Shown one piece after another: positions 8,720 through 15,971 of a DNA stretch of 64,000 nt. Source of the DNA: Gammaproteobacteria bacterium (GTDB lineage Bacteria > Pseudomonadota > Gammaproteobacteria > HK1). Where the stretch lies: contig WLWT01000001.1 of the NCBI GenBank assembly GCA_012103455.1, positions 3,541,288 through 3,605,287 of the forward strand, written 5' to 3'. The notes under the pieces were generated by a model. The model was not told where the DNA came from and searched no databases. It saw nothing but the letters and a program-made list of their open reading frames with translations. Made by a program: the position numbers and the translations under genes. Every line of letters begins with the position of its first letter. The stretch's first letter is position 1.

Positions 8720-10205
8720 CGGTAATGTCTTTGTTGCTCACGGGAATGTTGATCGTGACCCGCGTTCCCCCTTCAAGCCTCGGTGTGAACTCGAGCGTGC
8801 CGCCGTGGGCCTGTATGACCTTGAAGGCAAACGGTATCCCCAGTCCTGTACCGAATGACTTGGTAGTGGCCCCAGGCCGGACGCGCGCGCCGGACGAAGC
8901 AAGTTGCGGTTGGATCTTCATGCTTGTCCCTTCGTCATCTATCGTCAGTACGTTCCATCGACTCCTGCCGTCGTCGCCGGTGCGAACAGTGACCTCGACG
9001 TACACCGTTGCGCCGCGCGGGGACGCCTCGGCGGCGTTGTCCAACAGTCCGAAAATCGCTTGCTCGACCAACCCTGCATCCGCGGCGGCCATTGCGACAT
9101 CCGCGGCGCTTCGATAAAGCAACCGAAGACCGCGTTGGTCGAAGAGCGGACGGGCCAAATCAACGGGTGCCGCGACCACGCTGTCGAACGGAACGGCTTC
9201 AAGGGTCGGTGCCAACGGATGGAGATACGATAACAGCGAGCGCAGCCAGCGTTCTAGATTGTCCACGCTGTGCAGAATCGCTTGCCTCGTTTCCGCCAAC
9301 TCGTCCGGGTCATCTCGGGCATCGATGACCTGGGCGGTGGCGCGAATGCTGGCAAGTGGGTTGCGGATGTTGTGTGCCACGACGGGGACCAAGGCACCCA
9401 AGACGGCCTCGCGCTCCGCTTCCACCAGTGCCTGCTGGCTCCGCTCCAGATCGCCGGCCATGGTGTTGAACGCTTGTGCAAGCTGTTCGAGGTCGCGTAC
9501 GCCGTCCGCGAGAATTCGGTGACTCAAATTGCCATGGCTGAATTCCGCGGCGCCCCGGGCAAGCGCTTCAATGGGCAGCAGGATTCGCCGTCTCAACTGG
9601 CGCAGCGATAGCACGGCAAGGCCGAGCGCGAAAGCCAACAGGACGATCACGAGGCCCGCCGAGAGCTGCTTCCAGCGATCAAGACCCGCTTGCAAATGCT
9701 CTTGGCGGTTCGAGAGGATGAGCGAAAGGATGGTCAACGCACTTTCGAATTCGGCCAACAGCCATTGCTCCTGCGCCCGGTCCAGCAAGCGGGCGCGGGC
9801 CACCGTTGCATCATCCTCGGACACGCCTGCCATATCGCGCTGCAAGACGTCGTAGGTGGTACGTAAGAAATCAGCGGCCAATCGTTCGCGTGGGTCCGTG
9901 ACGAGCACGCTGAGCGCGTCGAAACGGGTGTCAATTCGGCGTACGTGTTCCGCATGTTCCGCGGGGGCTAAAGAATGGCCGGTCAAGCTCGCCCGAACGA
10001 CATCCTCGATTTGCCTGTAAAGATCGCCCCGAATGTGTTCGGCGTGGCTGCCCATGGTGGCCAAGCGCAATGCCTGGGCCGACGACTGTTGCCAGTAGTA
10101 AGTGGACAGAGCGCCCACACCGCCGCACAGGATCAGCAATACGAACAGGGCGCCCTCGTTGAGCAAAAGCAGCCCTTTGAGTGACGTTGGGAGCAACCGG
10201 ATCAC
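8712..10205 (-). CDS. Membrane sensor histidine kinase
   Basis: 497 residues. Helices at about 13-35 and 182-201 enclose a periplasmic sensor region of about 145 residues, mainly helical. A HAMP domain (about 202-255) follows, then the H-box VVAHNIRNPLAS with the phospho-accepting His near 278, the N-box LLDNAAEASP, and ATP-binding G-boxes (DDEGTSM, GTGLGIPFAF). Architecture resembles NtrY/AtoS-type kinases that pair with NtrC-like regulators. The signal is unknown. It is transcribed divergently from pqqA, so a link to alcohol or quinoprotein metabolism is a reasonable inference. Confidence 0.9.
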   Translation of the reverse strand: MIRLLPTSLKGLLLLNEGALFVLLILCGGVGALSTYYWQQSSAQALRLATMGSHAEHIRGDLYRQIEDVVRASLTGHSLAPAEHAEHVRRIDTRFDALSVLVTDPRERLAADFLRTTYDVLQRDMAGVSEDDATVARARLLDRAQEQWLLAEFESALTILSLILSNRQEHLQAGLDRWKQLSAGLVIVLLAFALGLAVLSLRQLRRRILLPIEALARGAAEFSHGNLSHRILADGVRDLEQLAQAFNTMAGDLERSQQALVEAEREAVLGALVPVVAHNIRNPLASIRATAQVIDARDDPDELAETRQAILHSVDNLERWLRSLLSYLHPLAPTLEAVPFDSVVAAPVDLARPLFDQRGLRLLYRSAADVAMAAADAGLVEQAIFGLLDNAAEASPRGATVYVEVTVRTGDDGRSRWNVLTIDDEGTSMKIQPQLASSGARVRPGATTKSFGTGLGIPFAFKVIQAHGGTLEFTPRLEGGTRVTINIPVSNKDITVE

Positions 10206-10244
10206 ACGCTGAACTCCTTCAATTGTGTGATAGCAACCAATCCA

Positions 10245-10264
10245 AGTGGTTGATATGAACCACT
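10245..10264. promoter_or_regulatory. Candidate upstream activator site (inverted repeat)
   Basis: AGTGGTT-GATATG-AACCACT is a perfect 7-bp inverted repeat with a 6-bp spacer. Its centre is about 105 bp upstream of the sigma-54 promoter of pqqA, a usual distance for an NtrC-type enhancer. A related half-site pair (CAACCA...TGGTTG, 10234-10252) overlaps it. It lies in the divergent region between the kinase and pqqA. Binding by the neighbouring regulator is inferred, not shown. Confidence 0.5.
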
Positions 10265-10357
10265 ATCGAGGCATAAGTGCGATCGCGTTTGTCTAGCGAT
10301 TCTCACAACCTCTTGATAAGCAGGACAAATCAAGCAAAACATAGATGCTGAGAAAGT

Positions 10358-10373
10358 CGGCATGGTGGTTGCA
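10358..10373 (+). promoter_or_regulatory. Sigma-54 (-24/-12) promoter for pqqA
   Basis: CGGCATGGTGGTTGCA matches the sigma-54 consensus TGGCACG-N4-TTGCA. The invariant GG (10359-10360) and GC (10371-10372) are separated by exactly 10 bases. Transcription would begin near 10384, leaving a leader of about 56 bases before the pqqA ATG at 10440. The adjacent divergent genes encode a sigma-54-dependent activator and its kinase, which supports the call. Confidence 0.75.
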
Positions 10374-10439
10374 TGTTTCAGCCGTGTGTCGAAATGTCTT
10401 CGACGCCTGTTTTTCGCATGATCATGGGAGATTTCAGCA

Positions 10440-10511
10440 ATGTGGACCAAGCCTGAGTTTGAAGAAATTCGTTTCGGCTTTGAAATCACGATGTACATCT
10501 CGAACCGGTAA
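10440..10511 (+). CDS. pqqA: PQQ precursor peptide PqqA
   Basis: A 23-codon gene beginning MWTKPEFEEIRFGFE and ending ITMYISNR. It matches the PqqA family in length and in the diagnostic segment F-E-x-T-M-Y: Glu15 and Tyr19 are the two residues that are cross-linked and become pyrroloquinoline quinone. GGGAGA lies about 10 nt upstream. It is followed by several small hairpins (AACCGG/CCGGTT at 10504-10520; GGGTGA/TCACCC), not by pqqB-E, so the rest of the pathway must be elsewhere. The sigma-54 promoter upstream suggests conditional expression under the divergent two-component system. Confidence 0.92.
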   Translation: MWTKPEFEEIRFGFEITMYISNR

Positions 10512-10962
10512 AGCCGGTTCCGATGCAAACGGCTAGCCAGAGGGTGAACGTTTAGTCACCCGGCCAGCCTGCCGGAGGCCGACCGCTCGCGAAACGCGGG
10601 CGTTGGGCCGTCAAACAGAGGAGTCTTGCGCGGCAGCTCCCTTTTGTTTCTCCCTTGCAGGCCCTAGCACCTGCGCTTACACCCACCACACTGCAGTCAG
10701 TTTGTTCCAGCCCGTGGTCATCGCCGCCCACCCGGCAGTCACGGCAAACTGGTAGCTACTTGTTCATCCATAAACTGCCGTCTTCATCCATAAACTGCCG
10801 TCGTGGCAGTGTATGGATACGCAGCTCGAAAATTGCGATTTCCAAGCTGCTTCAAAATCAATGATTTATTGTCATCGATTTTGCTGGCACATCCATATAC
10901 CAGTCTGAGCGTCGTCCGTTTTCGGACCGACACTAACTAGATTTCTCACGGGAGTGACGAAC
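10512..10962 (+). other. Intergenic region with hairpins, tandem repeat and repeat element copy 2
   Basis: No gene was found between pqqA and the PhyH gene. The stretch holds GC-rich hairpins after pqqA. A 20-bp direct tandem repeat (TTCATCCATAAACTGCCGTC, 10763-10782 and 10783-10802) has a second unit that can pair with the following TGGCAGTGTATGG. The second copy of the small repeat element (10821-10937, reverse orientation) ends the stretch. Confidence 0.5.
10821..10937 (-). repeat. Small repeat element, copy 2 (hairpin plus GTTAG end)
   Basis: The hairpin at 10821-10850 has arms GCAGCTCG/CAAGCTGC and the same interior as copy 1 (AAAATTGCGATTTC). On the minus strand the other end reads GTTAGTGTCGGTCCGAAAA (10937-10919), matching the left end of copy 1 in 16 of 19 positions. 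The arms differ from copy 1 but remain complementary. The element lies just upstream of the PhyH gene. Confidence 0.55.
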
Positions 10963-11781
10963 ATGCTGACCCCTGCGCAAGTTGAGCAATACCACGAAGC
11001 CGGGTATGTCATTCCGGACTTTCGCTTGAGCGATGCGACGCTCTCACGCATAAAAGACGCCCACAGCCGCTTGGTGGAGGCGCACGCGGAATTCACTGAC
11101 TACTGCCCCGCCGTTCTGCCTTACGCCATGGAATTCCTGGACTTTGCGCAGGATGAGGCGATCCTGGACATGGTGACGCAGCTCATCGGCGACAACATCG
11201 CGCTTTGGAACAGCAGCTTTTTCGCCAAGCCGGCACTCACCGGCAGCCGCACGCCCTGGCATCAAGATGGAGAGTATTGGCCCATGCGCCCGCTGGCCAC
11301 GTGCACCGTGTGGATGGCCATTGATGATGCGACCCTGGAAAACGGCTGCCTAGAGGTCATCCCCGGCTCCCACAAGGACAAGCGGTTACGCCAACACACC
11401 ACCAATGATGGTCCGAATCTGGCCCTGAACCAGGCACTCATTCCGGAGGAACTCGATTCCGCGAAGGCCGCTCCCCTCATCCTGGAAGCCGGTCGAATCT
11501 CCTTGCACGATGTGTACCTGGTGCATGGATCCGAGCCCAATCGATCCTCCAAGCCGCGGCGGGGGATGACATTGCGGTTCATGCCTACTAGCTCGTATTA
11601 CGATCGGAGCATAGAGCGGGAGCTATATGAGCGCGCTGGCAAAGGTAGCGCCGTCAGGCCGCTGTTTCTGATGCGCGGCATAGATGAATGCGGCAAGAAT
11701 GATTACGAGAACACGGGTTCGAACTCGTCCCACGAAGCAATCCGCGGGGTCGCCGCCGCCGAGTGGCGCCGGTCGAAATGA
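10963..11781 (+). CDS. Phytanoyl-CoA dioxygenase (PhyH) family protein
   Basis: About 272 residues read from ATG 10963 (MLTPAQVEQYHEAGYVI), which has GGAG eight bases upstream; a GTG three codons earlier is possible. Non-heme Fe(II)/2-oxoglutarate dioxygenase fold: the iron ligands are H-x-D in TPWHQDGEYW and the distal His in YLVHGSEPN, and an Arg in RRGMTLRF likely binds 2-oxoglutarate. The opening LTPAQVEQYHEAGYVIP is the classic PhyH start. Such enzymes hydroxylate varied small molecules; the substrate cannot be predicted. Its 3' end overlaps the convergent HAD gene by 79 bp. Confidence 0.85.
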   Translation: MLTPAQVEQYHEAGYVIPDFRLSDATLSRIKDAHSRLVEAHAEFTDYCPAVLPYAMEFLDFAQDEAILDMVTQLIGDNIALWNSSFFAKPALTGSRTPWHQDGEYWPMRPLATCTVWMAIDDATLENGCLEVIPGSHKDKRLRQHTTNDGPNLALNQALIPEELDSAKAAPLILEAGRISLHDVYLVHGSEPNRSSKPRRGMTLRFMPTSSYYDRSIERELYERAGKGSAVRPLFLMRGIDECGKNDYENTGSNSSHEAIRGVAAAEWRRSK

Positions 11782-12386
11782 ACGGCGTACATGCCGTGTC
11801 GTATGGGCGCGCGCACGTCGTTCTCTAGATTGTCTCCGACGAAGCAAACATCGCTCGCCGAACAACCCGCCAACGACAGCGCGTGAACGTAGATACGCGG
11901 ATCGGGCTTTTTGAACCCTATATCCGCACTATTGACGGCGAAAGCGAAGCGGTGACGAATGTGGAATTGCTCCAATACCTCATCCACCGTGCCGGGCAGA
12001 AAGAAATTGGAAACCACCCCCATTCGGTAGTGCGGCGCCAACACCTCCAGCATCGAGAGCACGCCAGGTGTCAGGGTCAATGTAGCGGGATACCACCGCT
12101 TGAATGTATCGATCATCTCGTCCACTAGCGGGCCGAGCAGAGCCTCGCTACATCTAGGCCCCAGCAAACTGCGCAGCCGTTCCGGCAAGGTCACTTCCGG
12201 ATAGGCGTTACCATCCTTCCAAGCGGAGCTGCGCCAGCCGAAGTACGCGGCCATGAAATCATCCGGATGATCGAATACGCCTGCCGCCACCGGCACGTGA
12301 GCAATAGGCTCCATACCGGACTCACCGGTCAGCGCGTCTGCCTCGTCGATCAGCGTGTTGAAACAATCGAAGAATATCCACTTCAT
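11703..12386 (-). CDS. HAD-superfamily hydrolase
   Basis: 227 residues with the four HAD motifs. Motif I is FFDCFNTL: the nucleophile Asp is present, but the usual second Asp two residues on is replaced (DxF), as in dehalogenase-like members. Motif II is VVSN, motif III Lys is in GFKKPDPRIY, and motif IV is FVGDNLENDV. A cap domain lies at about 20-95. Likely a small-molecule phosphatase or dehalogenase; the substrate is unknown. It converges on the PhyH gene with a 79-bp tail-to-tail overlap and is divergent from the HscC pseudogene. Confidence 0.8.
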   Translation of the reverse strand: MKWIFFDCFNTLIDEADALTGESGMEPIAHVPVAAGVFDHPDDFMAAYFGWRSSAWKDGNAYPEVTLPERLRSLLGPRCSEALLGPLVDEMIDTFKRWYPATLTLTPGVLSMLEVLAPHYRMGVVSNFFLPGTVDEVLEQFHIRHRFAFAVNSADIGFKKPDPRIYVHALSLAGCSASDVCFVGDNLENDVRAPIRHGMYAVHFDRRHSAAATPRIASWDEFEPVFS

Positions 12387-12461
12387 GGTCTTGACCGTTG
12401 CCTGCCCTATCCGCTTACGCTCCCCCGCTGATTACACGCACGAACGAAGTGTCTCCGATAC

Positions 12462-13655
12462 ATGGCCATCGTCGGCCTCGAGCTCGGAACAACCAACAGC
12501 TTGGTTGCGTATTGGGGATGGAGAAAAGCCCCAACTCATCGCCAACGCCCTCGGCGAAGTCTTGACGCCGTCAGCGGTATCTGTCGGCGATGACGATGCG
12601 ATTTTAGTTGGCCGGCCTGCCAAAGATCGATTGCAGACGCACCCGCATCTGACAGCCGCCACATTCAAGCGGGCCATGGGCACCCAGCAGGTATTTCAAC
12701 TCGGCCAGAAGTCGTTTCGCGCCGAGGAGTTGTCCGCGCTTGTATTGGGCACGCTCAAGGCGGACGCGGAAGCGCATTTGAACGCTGTGGTGACCGGGGC
12801 CGTGATCACTGTGCCGGCGTACTTCAATGATGCACAACGGAACGCCACACGTATTGCCGGCGATCCGGTCGGACTCGAAGTCAAACGATTAATCAATGAA
12901 CCCACGGCGGCGGCCATCGCCTACGGTCTACACGAACGCCCGGAGTTCGTGACCGGCTTGGTCCTGGACCTGGGTGGCGGCGCGTTCGACGTCTCCGTGC
13001 TGGCAATGTTCGAGAGCGTCATGCAAGTGCATGCGTCCGCCGGCGACAATCATTTAGGAGGCGAGGATTTCGCCTTACGCCTGGCGGAATCGGCTCTTGC
13101 CCGTCCGGACCTCCCCGCCGATCGACTGACCCGGGAGGAACGCCCGGATGTGTTAGCGGCGGCGGAACGGTGCAAGCGTCAGTTGACCGCAAAAGCCCAT
13201 GCCGAGTTCACGGTCGATCTTGCCGGTGAGGCCCGCAGCGTCGAGTAGTCGCGTCAAGAATTCGAAGAACTGTGCGCGCCGCTGCTGCAACGCCTGCGTA
13301 ATCCGGTGGCTCTTGCGTCACGCGATGCATCTCTTGCCGCCGCCGACTTGGATTCCGTCATCCTCGTCGGCGGGGCTTCTCGTATGCCATTGATGCGATC
13401 TCTTACGGCGCAGATGTTGGGCCGGCTCCCATTCGTGCATGTGAATCCAGATGAGGTGGTGGCACTGGGTGCGGCGGTGCAGGTGGCGCTCATGGAAGGG
13501 GACCAGGCACTGGATGAAGTGGTTCTCACCGATGTCGCACCCTACTCCTTGGGAATCGGCATCCAAAATCCCAACGCCCAGGATCGCGATGACAGTTTGT
13601 TCAGCCCCATCATCGAGCGCAATACGTCCGTTCCCGCAAGCCGGGTTGTTGCTCG
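12462..13655 (+). pseudogene. Broken HscC-like Hsp70 chaperone
   Basis: The start reads MAIVGLELGTTNSLVAYW, the Hsp70 nucleotide-binding opening. The frame then shifts near 12515 into DGEKPQLIANALGE, and typical HscC motifs follow: VPAYFNDAQRNATRIAGD, INEPTAAAIAYGL, LDLGGGAFDVSVL, SAGDNHLGGEDF. An in-frame TAG at 13246-13248 interrupts SVE*SRQEFEELC, where Trp is usual. The phosphate-2 motif VILVGGASRMPLMR continues to about 13650 (SPIIERNTSVPASRV). The substrate-binding half is missing; sequence passes directly into an IS91-type transposase remnant. So: one frameshift, one nonsense codon, 3' truncation. Not functional as read. Confidence 0.85.
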
Positions 13656-14213
13656 ACGGGATGCAGGTCGAGCGTTGTGATGGCTCGCTGCGTTTTCGCC
13701 GGGTGAAGGCGCCCACTAGTGCCGAGCTGTCACAGCTCACCCAAACCTTGGCGCAGCGCATCGGGCGCTACCTCGAACGGCAGGACTTTCTCGAATGCGA
13801 TGCGCAGAATGCATACCTGACTGGCGATGACCTTGACGCCGGCACGATGGAACAACGACCCGGTTCGCCGGTCACCTACCGCATCGCCGTCGGACCACTA
13901 GCCAAGGCCGCAAGGTGTTCGCGCCGCAGACGCTGGCCGCGTCCGAGAGGCCGTTCGATGATGGCGTCGGCAAGGTGGCCGGGTTCTCCCTGCATGCCGG
14001 CGTTTGGGCGCGGGCGGGTCAACGCCGCCAACTCGAGCGCTTGTGTCGATAGATCAGTCGGCCGGCCATCCCGGACAAGCGTCTGTCGCTTACCCGCAAT
14101 GGCAACGTCCCTGGGGTGGGGCGGTGCACATCATCGCCTGCATTGAGGAGCCCGACGTCATCTAGAAGATTCTCAGCCACCTTGATGCGCAGTCAGCTCA
14201 GTCCTCAATGGCG
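13655..14213 (+). pseudogene. IS91/IS801-type transposase remnant (C-terminal half)
   Basis: Fragments in successive frames match the C-terminal part of Y2 (HUH) transposases of the IS91/IS801 group. Examples are AELSQLTQTLAQRIGRYLER, SPVTYRIAVGP, GVGKVAGFSLHAGVWARA, ISRPAIPDKRLSLTRNGNV, and the terminal zinc-domain end ACIEEPDVI*KILSHLDAQ. At least two frameshifts and two TAG codons (14050-14052 in place of a Tyr in CRYISRP; 14163-14165 in place of Glu) break it. The catalytic HUH/Y2 region is absent, so the element is dead. It directly precedes the 295-bp repeat, probably the 3' end of the same element. Confidence 0.75.
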
Positions 14214-14508
14214 ACGCCGTCCACCCTGCCGGGCGCCAGCGCAGCCGGGGTTGTTCGACGAAGGCCCATAACCCCGCGACGCCTTATCGGGATGGGCTGC
14301 GAGCGGCGCGGCCACGGTGGCGGCTGGCCTGTGATCCTATGTGCTGCGGTGACACCGACCCCGGCCATCCTCCTGCAAGGCTCCATGTGAGCGTTGTTGC
14401 ACACCTCGGAGCCGACAGTAGCCGGAAGCAAACGCCCAACGCCGAACTCAGCGTCAGCCAGGAGTGGCCTCTACAATGCAACAGGTGCTTTATTCCTCTC
14501 ATACTCAT
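14214..14508 (+). repeat. 295-bp direct repeat, copy A (3' end of IS91-like element)
   Basis: Nearly identical to 20169-20461 in the same orientation, beginning ACGCCGTCCACCCTGCCGG and ending TTTATTCCTCTCATACTCA, with only scattered mismatches and one-base indels. In copy A it follows the transposase C-terminus, so it is most likely the terminal region carrying the rolling-circle origin end. No intact reading frame is seen. Confidence 0.8.
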
Positions 14509-14912
14509 CGACGGGTTGCGATGCTTGCCGGCAGCGGCTGTGAGCCGCAAGCCCTCTATCGAACGGCCTGCGCTGTAAAGTGAAGACCTGCGCGCTTGTT
14601 GGAGATGGACGATACTCTCAACTAGCTTATGCGCCTGTGGCTTGTCCCGGAGCCGGGCATGCGCCTGAGGCCCTTGGGCGATTTGCCGGCGCGATCAGCG
14701 AGCTACTCAAAGCCAATCGTCGCGTTGATATAATCGCGCGGCACAGTTTTGCCAGTGTCCGCGCCGCCGCAGAGCAGGCACTCTCAACAACCTTCCTTGA
14801 GCAGGGCCGCACGAAAAAAGCCAGGTCACGCTCCACACCGGCCTGGCTCGTCTCGTGTGCGGCTCATGGCTGTGAAAATGAGGCCGGGCGGGCCTGTCCC
14901 AAGCAACTCTTC
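14509..14912. other. 404 bp with no recognisable gene
   Basis: Open frames here are short and overlap on both strands without a clear ribosome binding site or family motif. No tRNA or strong palindrome was seen. It separates the IS91-like end from the small cysteine-rich open frame. Confidence 0.4.
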
Positions 14913-15218
14913 CTAATAAACCTTCCACTGACAGCGCATAGTTGCGTTTTTGTCTTTCGAGCAGCGGCATTGATAGTGTCCGCTTTCGGGTTGCCATCGT
15001 TCACCACTGCGGCTTTCATCACAGGACGGCCGAGGGCCGCAATTGCGGTCGGTTTGCTCCCATTCACACACCACCATCATTGCTTCTCTTGCTTGACTCC
15101 ATTCGTCGTAACAGACACATTCCGCGATGGTATTTATTTGGCATTGCCGCTGTCCTGGAGTACAGGCGCCAACCGTTACCTGAGCTTCGGCAACGTGGGT
15201 AACGAAGCATGGCGCCAC
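14913..15218 (-). CDS. Small cysteine-rich, probably secreted protein (start uncertain)
   Basis: About 101 residues from a GTG, with 11 Cys, many in closely spaced pairs (AECVCYDEW, YQCRCSKDK, NCGPRPSC). The frame stays open upstream and encodes WRWTALAASLFVAPCFVTHV, which looks like a signal peptide ending in AEAQ, but no ATG, GTG or TTG start was found in that extension. Either the true start was lost or an unusual start is used. No family was recognised; disulfide-rich extracytoplasmic role is inferred. Neighbouring genes are also secreted proteins on the same strand. Confidence 0.4.
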   Translation of the reverse strand: MAPCFVTHVAEAQVTVGACTPGQRQCQINTIAECVCYDEWSQAREAMMVVCEWEQTDRNCGPRPSCDESRSGERWQPESGHYQCRCSKDKNATMRCQWKVY

Positions 15219-15347
15219 GAATAGCGATGCCGCGAGCGCAGTCCACCGCCATGAATTCGCAGATTTCGTGAATGGCTGCGCCTCCGATGAGCAACCCGTT
15301 AAGTGAGGCTTCCAGCCCAGTGACTTTTTTCAGGCATGAAAAAGGCT

Positions 15348-15968
15348 TTATTGCATCGGAACGAGAAAGTCCTCATTCGCCTCTTTCGGACCAATCTCCG
15401 GCGCCAGGCCGTTCATGGCCTCGACCACTTTTTTCTGATTGGCGAGCGCTGCATCGAGCCTCTCTTGAGTTTGCTTCTCGATAGACTTAAGTCCTTTTTC
15501 TGCTATTTCGCTCGCGTTTTTCTTATCCGTGGCCGCTTTTACTGTTCCAACCTTCTTTTTCTTAGGGCCTTTCTTTTTCGTTTTGGCTCGGCCTTGCTCT
15601 TCTATCGCTTTTGTCTGGCCGCTCGTCTGCTTTGCGGCTTTGTTTGACGCCGTGCTTGACGGCAGCCCCTCATTGGCCGCCCCGGCGGCCGGCTGTTTGC
15701 TTGGCTCCTTCCCGGCTGTCTTCGCTTCATCGGCCGCCGCATCCGCTGCCACCCGATCCTCCGGCTTCGGCAATCCCGCGGCGAAGCGGCTGCCGTGGGC
15801 GGCGCCTGCGCCCCCGGCTTGCGCCGATCCCGCGTTGGGCCCGGCCGCCGCCCAACCGGCCGCAACCGTCAAGCCTATGAGCAGCACTACGGGCAGTGCG
15901 CTTTTTGGCGTCATCCTACCTACCCTCCAGTTGACCGCATCTAGCTCAAACTGCCTCGGAACGCTCAT
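15348..15968 (-). CDS. Hypothetical secreted low-complexity protein
   Basis: 206 residues (188 if started at the internal MTPKSALPVVLL). A hydrophobic signal segment (ALPVVLLIGLTVAAGWAAAG) precedes an Ala/Gly-rich stretch. A strongly basic block KTKKKGPKKKKVGTVK lies near 130-145. The C-terminal amphipathic helix (SEIAEKGLKSIEKQTQERLD...) probably forms a coiled coil. No enzyme motif. It lies 3 bp downstream of the 642-residue secreted protein gene, so the two form a unit. Function unknown. Confidence 0.55.
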   Translation of the reverse strand: MSVPRQFELDAVNWRVGRMTPKSALPVVLLIGLTVAAGWAAAGPNAGSAQAGGAGAAHGSRFAAGLPKPEDRVAADAAADEAKTAGKEPSKQPAAGAANEGLPSSTASNKAAKQTSGQTKAIEEQGRAKTKKKGPKKKKVGTVKAATDKKNASEIAEKGLKSIEKQTQERLDAALANQKKVVEAMNGLAPEIGPKEANEDFLVPMQ

Positions 15969-15971
15969 CCC

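Noticed and set aside
10512..10640. Possible riboswitch after pqqA
   Set aside because: There are several small hairpins but I could not match a known aptamer core, and the position downstream of pqqA and far from the next start does not require one.
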